Part shown: positions 35,050-42,256 of the stretch, in pieces
Layout of the letters: every line of letters begins with the position of its first letter
How positions within the stretch are numbered: the first letter of the stretch is position 1
Assembly: GCF_001908205.1 (NCBI RefSeq)
Contig: NZ_LGHL01000146.1
Span: 1-64,000 of the forward strand
DNA: 64,000 nucleotides
From: Bradyrhizobium sp. NAS80.1
GTDB lineage: Bacteria; Pseudomonadota; Alphaproteobacteria; Rhizobiales; Xanthobacteraceae
Reading direction: 5' to 3'
Translations under genes and position numbers: made by a program
The notes under the pieces: model-generated
Told to the model about the DNA's origin: nothing
The model's database searches: none
Seen by the model: only the letters and a program-made list of their open reading frames with translations

Positions 35050-35943
35050 TCATGCCCGGACGGAGCCGCGCGGAGCGAGCTCGGTCTGCGACCCAAACCA
35101 GTTCATGATCCAGCGATACACCCACGGGATCGGGATGATGAAGGCGCACAGGATCGCGGCCACGATGCCGCGCCAGAGAATCTCAAGGCCACTGCCGTTG
35201 AAAAGGATTTCGCGCCTTGTGCCTTCGATGCTGCGGCAGAACCAGCGCATCTGGGCCGCGGCGACCCAGGCCCAGCCGATGATGGTGATGATCGAGATCG
35301 CGAACAGCAGATTCCAGCCGATATAGGCCCAGACCGAGCCGGTGAAGCTCAGCCCGAGCGGCTGCCCGTTGGAAGCGAGGTTCGCAACCATCCATTTGAT
35401 CAGGAGCCAGTAGAGAACGATCTGCGCGATGAACAGCAGGTTGCTGAGCAACTGGCTGCCGATGAGGCTGATGACGATCGCCAGAACGATGAAGCCGAAA
35501 AACCAGGGCACCAGCGCCATCGCATTGCCGGTGAAGCTGAGATTAGGCCGCCCCGGGACATTCACGCAGGGCACGATCCATTTCGTGTACCAGACGAACA
35601 CCCACGGCACCGGGATGATGAAGCACATGCCGATCAGCATCACGATGCTGCGCCAGGTGAACTCGATGATGTCGAAATCGACCGAAATCGATCCTCCGCT
35701 GCCGCTGCCGCCGGCATAGCCACCGGCGCCCATCATCGGCGGGCCGCCGGCCGGCATCATCGGGGGCGCACCGCGGCCGCCGATCAGGCCGGGGATTTCG
35801 GCGGCCTTCTGCCAGCCGGCCATGCCCTCAGACCACACCAGCGTATCCGGGCGTACAATTCCCTGGGCGACGAGGTCACGGAATTGCCCTTCCGGATAGG
35901 GCCCCTGTTGTTTGCCCTCGGATGCGTAGAACCAACTCGCCAT
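35050..35943 (-). CDS. GYF-domain membrane protein with duplicated DUF898-like unit
   Basis: A 297-residue protein. An N-terminal GYF_2 domain (about 1-55, WFYASEGKQQGPYPEGQF, WSEGMAGWQKAAEIPGL) is followed by a Gly/Pro/Met-rich linker. About six hydrophobic segments come next. The membrane part contains an internal repeat: LSFTGNAMALVPWFFGFIVL with IPVPWVFVWYTKW, and LSFTGSVWAYIGWNLLFAIS with IPIPWVYRWIMNW. The second pair is transposed relative to the first, as in DUF898 proteins. GYF_2 domains are thought to bind proline-rich peptides. No function is known. Confidence 0.82.
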   Translation of the reverse strand: MASWFYASEGKQQGPYPEGQFRDLVAQGIVRPDTLVWSEGMAGWQKAAEIPGLIGGRGAPPMMPAGGPPMMGAGGYAGGSGSGGSISVDFDIIEFTWRSIVMLIGMCFIIPVPWVFVWYTKWIVPCVNVPGRPNLSFTGNAMALVPWFFGFIVLAIVISLIGSQLLSNLLFIAQIVLYWLLIKWMVANLASNGQPLGLSFTGSVWAYIGWNLLFAISIITIIGWAWVAAAQMRWFCRSIEGTRREILFNGSGLEILWRGIVAAILCAFIIPIPWVYRWIMNWFGSQTELAPRGSVRA

Positions 35944-36183
35944 GAAGCGTCCCCCTTAAACATACTTATGTACCGGCCGGGACGCTTCGGTTCACTGCAT
36001 CCATGCCAAAAATGCATTGTGAGGGATCAACGGATGCCCTGTACAGAGGCGGCTGTTCACGTGGCCAAGCGTTTTTCCGCTTCTATCCGCGAGTTTTTTT
36101 ATGCCATTTGCCCGGAAAGATGTCAGATTGACGCAGCGCCGGAGACATGCGGCGAGGCGCATTCCCGGGGAATAGGCCTGACC

Positions 36184-36522
36184 ATGAAACTCGTCGTCGC
36201 GATCATCAAACCCTTCAAGCTCGATGAAGTCCGCCAGGCGCTGACGGCGATCGGCGTCCACGGCATGACTGTGACCGAGGTGAAGGGCTATGGCCGCCAG
36301 AAGGGCCACACCGAGATCTATCGCGGCGCCGAGTATGTCGTGAACTTCCTGCCGAAGCTGCGCATCGAGATCGCGGTTGCCTCCGACATCGCCGACAAGG
36401 CCGTCGCCGTGATCACCGCCTCCGCGCGCACCGGGCAGATCGGCGACGGCAAGATCTTCGTCACGCCGATCGACCACGCGCTGCGCATCCGCACCGGCGA
36501 AACCGACAGCGACGCGCTCTAA
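36184..36522 (+). CDS. glnK: P-II nitrogen regulatory protein (first copy)
   Basis: A 112-residue P-II trimer subunit sensing 2-oxoglutarate, ATP/ADP and glutamine. The T-loop GRQKGHTEIYRGAEY has the uridylylation site Y51, and the C-terminal signature TGQIGDGKIFV is intact. It is followed 75 bp later by amtB, the GlnK partner that it plugs when nitrogen is plentiful. It is closely similar to the second copy at 38211 and differs mainly in residues 52-75. No convincing sigma-54 promoter was found upstream. Confidence 0.95.
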   Translation: MKLVVAIIKPFKLDEVRQALTAIGVHGMTVTEVKGYGRQKGHTEIYRGAEYVVNFLPKLRIEIAVASDIADKAVAVITASARTGQIGDGKIFVTPIDHALRIRTGETDSDAL

Positions 36523-36597
36523 ATACCGTCTTCTTCGATCGCACCGGGCAACGACGCCCCGGCGCGCGTTGCAATCACTGTGCTTGGGGGAAACGAC

Positions 36598-37899
36598 ATG
36601 GCGGGATTGTTGCGCCGCGTAGCCGCTATGGCTGTGCCCGTCGGATTTGTGTCCGTCATAACTTCGCCGGCGTATGCCGCGGCATCCGAGATCAGCGCCG
36701 CCGACACCGCCTGGATGATCGTCGCCACCGCGCTGGTGCTGATGATGACGATCCCGGGGCTTGCGCTGTTCTATTCCGGCATGGTGCGCAAGAAGAACGT
36801 GCTCGCGACAATGGCGCAGAGCCTCGCGGCAGTGACGCTGATCTCCATCCTCTGGGTTGCGTTCGGCTATTCGCTCTGTTTCGTCGGCGATGGCCCGTGG
36901 ATCGGTTCGCTCGATCGCTGGTTCCTGGCCGGCATGACCATGGACAGCATCAATCCGGCGGCGAAGACGATCCCGGAATCGCTGTTCATGCTTTATCAGA
37001 TGACGTTTGCGATCATCACGGTGGCGCTGGTCGCGGGCTCGGTCGCGGACCGGATGCGGTTCTCCGCCTATCTGTTGTTCTCGGTCGCCTGGTTCATCTT
37101 CGTCTACATTCCGCTGGCGCATTGGGTGTGGGGCGGCGGCTTCCTCGCCAGGGCGGGCGTGCTGGATTTCTCCGGCGGCCTTGTCGTGCATCTGTCGGCC
37201 GGCACCGGCGGCCTCGTCGCGGCCAAGGTGATGGGGCGCCGTCACGGCTACGGCACCGAAAATCTCTCGCCGTTCGATCTCTCGCTCGCGGTGATGGGCA
37301 CGGGCCTGTTGTGGGTCGGCTGGTTCGGCTTCAACGGCGGCTCGGCCGGCGCAGCCAATTCGCGCGCGGTGATGGCGATCATCGCGACGCATCTTGCGGC
37401 CTGCTCCGGCGCCGTGACCTGGGGCGCGATCGAATGGTCGACCCGCCGCAAGCCCTCGGTGCTGGGCATGATCTCGGGCGCGGTCGCCGGCCTTGGCACC
37501 ATCACGCCGGCCTCGGGCTTCGTCGCACCCTGGCATGGTATCGTCATCGGCGTGATAGCGGGCCTCGTTTGCTACTGGGCCTGCACCTGGCTCAAGCACC
37601 GCTTCAACTATGATGACTCGCTCGACGTGTTCGGCGTCCACGGCATCGGAGGCCTGACCGGCACCCTGCTCGCGGGCGTGTTCGCAACCAGCGCCATCGG
37701 CGGGACAGCTGGCTTGCTCGAAGGCCACCCGCGGCTGCTGGCGGCCCAGTTCTATGGGGTCGCCGTCACCTTCATCTGGTCGGCTGGGGTGAGCTTCGTT
37801 CTGCTCAAGCTGGTCGCCCTGTTCGTTCCGCTGCGCGTATCCCGCGAGCAGGAGCTGGAGGGTCTCGACATCACCCAGCATGGCGAAGCCCTGCAATAA
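36598..37899 (+). CDS. amtB: Ammonium transporter (first copy)
   Basis: A 433-residue Amt/Rh channel with a signal-like N-terminus (residues 1-23, ending SPAYA-AAS) and 11 membrane helices. The twin pore histidines are in LVVHLSAGTGG (about 198) and DVFGVHGIGGL (about 347); NYDDSLDVFG precedes the second. The gate region is TFAIITVALVAGSVADRMRF. The ATG at 36598 has GGGGGAA upstream and is better than the GTG at 36580. It ends EGLDITQHGEALQ, the cytoplasmic tail that meets GlnK. Confidence 0.95.
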   Translation: MAGLLRRVAAMAVPVGFVSVITSPAYAAASEISAADTAWMIVATALVLMMTIPGLALFYSGMVRKKNVLATMAQSLAAVTLISILWVAFGYSLCFVGDGPWIGSLDRWFLAGMTMDSINPAAKTIPESLFMLYQMTFAIITVALVAGSVADRMRFSAYLLFSVAWFIFVYIPLAHWVWGGGFLARAGVLDFSGGLVVHLSAGTGGLVAAKVMGRRHGYGTENLSPFDLSLAVMGTGLLWVGWFGFNGGSAGAANSRAVMAIIATHLAACSGAVTWGAIEWSTRRKPSVLGMISGAVAGLGTITPASGFVAPWHGIVIGVIAGLVCYWACTWLKHRFNYDDSLDVFGVHGIGGLTGTLLAGVFATSAIGGTAGLLEGHPRLLAAQFYGVAVTFIWSAGVSFVLLKLVALFVPLRVSREQELEGLDITQHGEALQ

Positions 37900-38088
37900 A
37901 CGACTACACTATATAATTACCTTCTAGCTGCCCGGCACATGAGCAACATTGTGTCGGCAGCCTGTCGTGCTCGCATTTTGAGCAGATATGGTCACGTTTT
38001 GAGCGCGGCGGAATGGCGCACTGCGCCGCAACACTCGTCGAACGCGAAAATACCCGTTTTCATAGTCCGTTAGGCAACGCGCCCGATC

Positions 38089-38103
38089 TGGCACGGCATT
38101 TGA
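38089..38103 (+). promoter_or_regulatory. Candidate sigma-54 promoter for glnK2
   Basis: TGGCAC-GGCAT-TTGA matches the -24/-12 consensus TGGCAC-N5-TTGC except for the last base. It lies 107 bases before the second glnK. NtrC-dependent sigma-54 promoters upstream of glnK-amtB are the rule in proteobacteria. The 311-bp gap holds no gene. A GCGCACTGCGC palindrome near 38014-38026 is a weak activator-site candidate. Confidence 0.6.
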
Positions 38104-38210
38104 TTCTAGGGGTCCTGGCTGTGCCCCGCGTAGTGAAAAATCTCCCTCGTGGCGAACCAGTCAAGAACGCCCGGCCACGTCCGGACCGGGCCCAAGCGGG
38201 GATAGGACCC

Positions 38211-38549
38211 ATGAAAATTGTTATGGCGATCATCAAGCCATTCAAGCTGGAAGAAGTCCGTGACGCCCTGACCGCCATTGGCGTTCACGGTCTCACGGTG
38301 ACGGAAGTCAAGGGATACGGCCGCCAGAAAGGCCATACGGAAATCTATCGCGGCGCCGAATATGCCGTGAGCTTCCTGCCCAAGATCAAGGTCGAGGTCG
38401 CTGTCCCCTCCGAGCAGGTCGACAAGACCATCGATGCCATCACGTCCGCCGCGAAAACCGGACAGATCGGCGACGGCAAGATCTTCGTCATCAACCTCGA
38501 CCACGCGGTTCGCATCCGCACCGGCGAGGCCGATGCCGCGGCCCTTTGA
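38211..38549 (+). CDS. glnK: P-II nitrogen regulatory protein (second copy)
   Basis: A 112-residue P-II protein with Y51 in the T-loop GHTEIYRGAEYAV and TGQIGDGKIFVINLD near the C-terminus. The ATG at 38211 follows GGGGATAGGA. Upstream frames reaching back to 38013 read through promoter sequence. It forms a second glnK-amtB unit 38 bp ahead of its amtB, and a likely sigma-54 promoter lies upstream. The two P-II copies share long identical stretches such as TVTEVKGYGRQKGHTEIYRG. Confidence 0.95.
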   Translation: MKIVMAIIKPFKLEEVRDALTAIGVHGLTVTEVKGYGRQKGHTEIYRGAEYAVSFLPKIKVEVAVPSEQVDKTIDAITSAAKTGQIGDGKIFVINLDHAVRIRTGEADAAAL

Positions 38550-38587
38550 TTTCGCGCTCAACCAAAATCCAATCAGGAGTGAATGAA

Positions 38588-40036
38588 ATGACGTTCAAGC
38601 GTCCCTTTGGCGCGGGACTGGCGGCCCTCGCAGCCGGCATGTTCGCTGCGACCGCGGCCTACGCCGAGCCGACGATCAACAAGGGAGACAACGCCTGGAT
38701 GCTGACATCGACAGTGCTCGTGCTGCTGATGACGATCCCGGGTCTTGCGCTGTTCTACGGCGGCCTCGTCCGCTCCAAGAACATGCTCTCCGTTCTGATG
38801 CAGGTCTTCTACACCGTCTGCGTCGTCACCGTGATCTGGGCCGTGTATGGCTACAGCCTCGCGTTCACCGGCGGCTCCGACTTCATCGGCGGCTTCTCCA
38901 AGGCCTTCATGATGGGCGTCACCACCGACTCGAAGGCCGCGACCTTCTCGGTCGACGCCAACATCTCGGAGCTCGTCTATGTGTGCTTCCAGATGACCTT
39001 CGCGGCAATCACTCCCGCCCTCATCGTCGGCGCCTTCGCCGAGCGCATGAAGTTCTCGGCGATCGCTCTCTTCATCCCGCTCTGGGTCACGCTGATCTAC
39101 TTCCCGATCGCGCACATGGTCTGGTACTGGCCCGGCCCGGACGCGATCCAGGATGCGGCCAAGGCTCTGGCTGCCGCGGGTGATGCGGCGGCGAAGACCG
39201 CGGCGCAGGCCAAGCTCGACGAGATCAACGCCGACGCCGGCTGGATCTTCAAGAAGGGCGCAATCGACTTCGCAGGCGGTACCGTCGTGCACATCAACGC
39301 CGGTATCGCAGGTCTCGTCGGCGCTCTCCTGATCGGCAAGCGGGTCGGCTATGGCAAGGAGCTGATGGCTCCGCACTCGCTGACCATGTCGATGATCGGC
39401 GCCTCGCTGCTCTGGGTCGGCTGGTTCGGCTTTAACGCCGGCTCCAACCTCGAAGCCAACGGCGGCGCTGCGCTCGCCATGACCAACTCGTTCGTCGCCA
39501 CCGCAGCCGCCGCGCTGTCGTGGATGTTCGCGGAATGGATCGTGAAGGGTCACCCGTCGGTGCTCGGCGTCATCTCCGGCGCTGTCGCGGGTCTCGTGGC
39601 GGTCACGCCTGCCGCCGGCTTCTCCGGTGTCATGGGTGCGATCGTCCTCGGCCTCGTGGTCGGCGTGGTCTGCCTGTTCTTCTGCACCGTCGTGAAGAAC
39701 GCGCTCGGCTACGATGACTCCCTCGACGTGTTCGGCGTGCACTGCGTCGGCGGCATCGTCGGCGCCCTCGGCACCGGCATCCTGGTCAATCCGGCTCTCG
39801 GCGGCGCGGGCATCATCGACTACACCGCGATCCCGCCCAAAGTTGCCGATTATGACTTCGCGGCGCAGATGATCTCCCAGATCACGGCCGTCTGCACCAC
39901 GCTGGTGTGGTCGGGCGTCGGCTCGGCGATCCTCTACAAGGTGGTCGATGTGATCGTTGGCCTCCGCGCCAATGTCGAGAGCGAGCGTGAAGGCCTCGAC
40001 ATCACCGAGCACACCGAGCGCGCCTACAACATGTAA
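38588..40036 (+). CDS. amtB: Ammonium transporter (second copy)
   Basis: A 482-residue Amt channel with a cleavable N-terminus (about 1-25, ending AAYA-EPT) and 11 helices. It has pore histidines in VVHINAGIAGL and DVFGVHCVGGIVG. Compared with copy 1 it carries an extra Ala/Lys-rich periplasmic loop (GPDAIQDAAKALAAAGDAAA then KTAAQAKLDEINAD). The tail is EGLDITEHTERAYNM. The ATG at 38588 has AGGAG 8 bases upstream. A terminator follows at 40120. Confidence 0.95.
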   Translation: MTFKRPFGAGLAALAAGMFAATAAYAEPTINKGDNAWMLTSTVLVLLMTIPGLALFYGGLVRSKNMLSVLMQVFYTVCVVTVIWAVYGYSLAFTGGSDFIGGFSKAFMMGVTTDSKAATFSVDANISELVYVCFQMTFAAITPALIVGAFAERMKFSAIALFIPLWVTLIYFPIAHMVWYWPGPDAIQDAAKALAAAGDAAAKTAAQAKLDEINADAGWIFKKGAIDFAGGTVVHINAGIAGLVGALLIGKRVGYGKELMAPHSLTMSMIGASLLWVGWFGFNAGSNLEANGGAALAMTNSFVATAAAALSWMFAEWIVKGHPSVLGVISGAVAGLVAVTPAAGFSGVMGAIVLGLVVGVVCLFFCTVVKNALGYDDSLDVFGVHCVGGIVGALGTGILVNPALGGAGIIDYTAIPPKVADYDFAAQMISQITAVCTTLVWSGVGSAILYKVVDVIVGLRANVESEREGLDITEHTERAYNM

Positions 40037-40119
40037 CTCTCCTCCCGGCCGCGATCTCTTCGGGGATCGCGCCCACACCTACGGTTTGGGCACATACCCG
40101 GCAATGCCCCGACCGTTGA

Positions 40120-40154
40120 GGGGCTCCAGCGCAAGCTGGAGCCCCTTTCTTTTT
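40120..40154 (+). terminator. Rho-independent terminator of glnK2-amtB2
   Basis: A perfect 11-bp stem GGGGCTCCAGC / GCTGGAGCCCC with a GCAA loop is followed by TTTCTTTTT, 83 bases after the amtB stop. Confidence 0.92.
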
Positions 40155-40254
40155 GAAGGAATCTTTTTGACCGGCGCGCCAAAGAAAGGGATTGCCATTC
40201 CAGATTGCCGGCGCAGAAATATCGACCACAACAAACAACAATTGGGAGGTCGTC

Positions 40255-40659
40255 ATGCGTTTGGAAGGCGGGTGCTATTGCGGAGAAGTTCGCTACGTGG
40301 CCGAGGGCGATCCGATGATGCAGGCGCAGTGTCATTGCCGCGAGTGCCAGTACATCTCGGGCGGCGCGCCCAACACCTTCATCGCAATGCCGGCGGCCGG
40401 CTTCACCTATATCACCGGACAGCCCAAGCAGTTCACACGCAAGGACCTCGCCCGCGCGGTCACGCGCGAATTCTGCGCCGAATGCGGCACGCACCTCGTG
40501 ACCAAGGTTCCGGGCCTCCCCGCAACGGTCCTGAAGGTCGGCACGCTGGACGAACCGGCGCAGTTCCATCCACAAATGGCGATCTACACCTGCGACAAAC
40601 AGGAATTCCACGCGATCCCTGCGGGCATGGCGACATTCGACAAGCTGCCGGGGCGCTAG
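40255..40659 (+). CDS. GFA family protein (CENP-V/GFA zinc fold)
   Basis: A 134-residue protein of the glutathione-dependent formaldehyde-activating enzyme fold. It shows the zinc-ligand pattern: GGCYCGEVRY, QCHCRECQ and CAECGTH. The founding member condenses formaldehyde with glutathione, but most relatives have no proven activity. The ATG at 40255 has GGGAGG 6 bases upstream. It stands alone between the amtB terminator and a repeat. Confidence 0.9.
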   Translation: MRLEGGCYCGEVRYVAEGDPMMQAQCHCRECQYISGGAPNTFIAMPAAGFTYITGQPKQFTRKDLARAVTREFCAECGTHLVTKVPGLPATVLKVGTLDEPAQFHPQMAIYTCDKQEFHAIPAGMATFDKLPGR

Positions 40660-40684
40660 GGCAGCGCACTCACCTCGCAAAGCT

Positions 40685-40808
40685 CGTCATGCCCGGGCTT
40701 GTCCCGGGCATCCACGTTCTCCGGGCGAGCGGGAAAGGTCGTGGATGGCCGGGACATAGGCGAGCGGAAGCGACGCCGTCCTTCGGACGGCTATGCCCGG
40801 CCATGACG
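40685..40808. repeat. Dispersed palindromic repeat, family I
   Basis: The left part CGTCATGCCCGGGCTTGTCC and the right part CTATGCCCGGCCATGACG are inverted arms. The inner hairpins are GTCCATCC-like, with CATCCACG/CGTGGATG, and CGCCGTCCTTCGGACGGC. From memory this is one of the commonest intergenic repeats in Bradyrhizobium. From 40809 to 41032 there is no gene; that stretch carries a CtrA-like box. Confidence 0.65.
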
Positions 40809-40935
40809 ATGCTGACGGCACACACCGCCCCGGTCTGACGTCGCGCTATCGGGAACCGACAGTCCTCGCCGAAGGGCGCATCCCGTTGTTATCCGGCCTA
40901 ATTATTCCGCTCTGGACGGGCCGGCCGGCCGATGG

Positions 40936-40950
40936 TTAATCGCGTCTTAA
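40936..40950. promoter_or_regulatory. CtrA-type binding box
   Basis: TTAA-TCGCGTC-TTAA matches the CtrA full-site consensus TTAA-N7-TTAA exactly, and the flanks extend it to GGTTAATCGCGTCTTAACC. It lies 83 bases before the aminotransferase-ftsK unit, a sensible target for a cell-cycle regulator. Confidence 0.6.
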
Positions 40951-41032
40951 CCTCGCCCTATCTATGGTGAACTGAACCGCTTCCCGCCGGTGCCTTCGTG
41001 CCGGCAGTTCCAAGAGTGCTGGCGCCCAACGA

Positions 41033-42247
41033 ATGGCTATGACCGCTTCATCCCTCGCGCCGCAGGGCGGTGGAAGCTCCGATAACGAACGCTCGCCCTT
41101 CGTCCGGCTTAACGAGCTGCTGGCACCCCATCAGCCGGGTAAGCCCTTGATTTCGCTTGCGGTCGGCGAGCCTCAGCATCCCGTGCCTGACTTCGTCGGC
41201 CCGGTGCTGGCCAGGCACATCGCCGATTTCGGCCGCTACCCGGCGAACCAGGGCACCGAGCCGTTCCGCAAGGCGGCGGGCGCCTGGCTGTCATCGCGCT
41301 TCAAGCTGCCGCGGCCGCTCGACCCCCAGAACGAGATTCTGGTTCTCAACGGCAGCCGAGAGGGGCTGTTCTTCGCGGCGATCTCGGCCGCGCGCTATGT
41401 CGGCCCGCGTCCCGGCAAGCCCGCCATCCTGATGCCGAACCCGTTCTATCCGGTCTATGGCGCCGGCGCCCGCGCGGCGGCTTGCGAGCCGGTCTATCTG
41501 CCGACCACGGTCGAAAACGGCTTCCTGCCCGATCTCGACGCCATCGACGAGGCGACGCTGGCGCGCACGGTGGCGTTCTATCTGGCTTCACCCGCCAATC
41601 CGCAGGGCTCGGTCGCCTCGCCCGACTATTTCAAGCGATTGAAGCAGCTCGCCGATCGCTACGGATTCGTGATCCTCAGCGACGAGTGCTACTCGGAGAT
41701 CTACACTCGCGAGGCGCCGGGCAGCGCGCTGGAATGCGCCGGCCCCGACTTCACCCGGGTGGTCGCGTTCCAGTCGCTGTCGAAGCGCTCCAACCTTCCG
41801 GGCATGCGCGTCGGCTTCGCCGCCGGCGACAAGAAATTCATCAACATGTTCCTCGAGCTGCGCAACGTCGCAGCTCCCCAGGTGCCGGCGGCGCTCCAGC
41901 ATGTCGCGACCGCTGCTTACAGCGACGAGGCGCATGTAGAGGAGAACCGCAGGCTCTACCGCATCAAGTTCGATCTCGCCGACCAGATCATCGGCAACCG
42001 CTACGGTTATCGCCGGCCCGACGCGGGCTTCTGCGTCTGGCTCAATACGTCCGAGATCGGCGACGACGTGTCCGTGACCCTGAGACTCTTCAAGGAAGCA
42101 GGCGTGCGCGTGGTGCCCGGCAGCTATCTGGCGCGGCTCCAACCCGACGGCTTCAATCCCGGCGCAGGCTATATCCGCCTTGCGCTGGTGCAGGACGGTG
42201 AGACCACGGCGCAAGCGCTGCACCGGCTGGTCGAGACTCTGGGTTAG
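41033..42247 (+). CDS. PLP aminotransferase, succinyldiaminopimelate transaminase-like
   Basis: A 404-residue fold type I aminotransferase. The motifs are LISLAVGEPQHPVPDFV, FYLASPANPQGSVAS, VILSDECYSEIY, and the PLP-lysine segment FQSLSKRSNLPGMRVGF. The last matches DapC-type enzymes, which make N-succinyl-LL-diaminopimelate for lysine and peptidoglycan. Other class I activities remain possible. It starts ATG-GCT-ATG, so M1 or M3 may be used. ftsK follows after 9 bases, indicating one operon. Confidence 0.88.
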   Translation: MAMTASSLAPQGGGSSDNERSPFVRLNELLAPHQPGKPLISLAVGEPQHPVPDFVGPVLARHIADFGRYPANQGTEPFRKAAGAWLSSRFKLPRPLDPQNEILVLNGSREGLFFAAISAARYVGPRPGKPAILMPNPFYPVYGAGARAAACEPVYLPTTVENGFLPDLDAIDEATLARTVAFYLASPANPQGSVASPDYFKRLKQLADRYGFVILSDECYSEIYTREAPGSALECAGPDFTRVVAFQSLSKRSNLPGMRVGFAAGDKKFINMFLELRNVAAPQVPAALQHVATAAYSDEAHVEENRRLYRIKFDLADQIIGNRYGYRRPDAGFCVWLNTSEIGDDVSVTLRLFKEAGVRVVPGSYLARLQPDGFNPGAGYIRLALVQDGETTAQALHRLVETLG

Positions 42248-42256
42248 GCGAGGCCC

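Noticed and set aside
36030..36183. Sigma-54 promoter for the first glnK
   Set aside because: The best candidate near 36063 (TGGCCA-N5-TTTT) lacks the -12 GC and most of the consensus.
38013..38210. Extended N-terminus for the second P-II protein
   Set aside because: It reads through the promoter region; P-II proteins begin MK(I/L)V and are 112 residues long.
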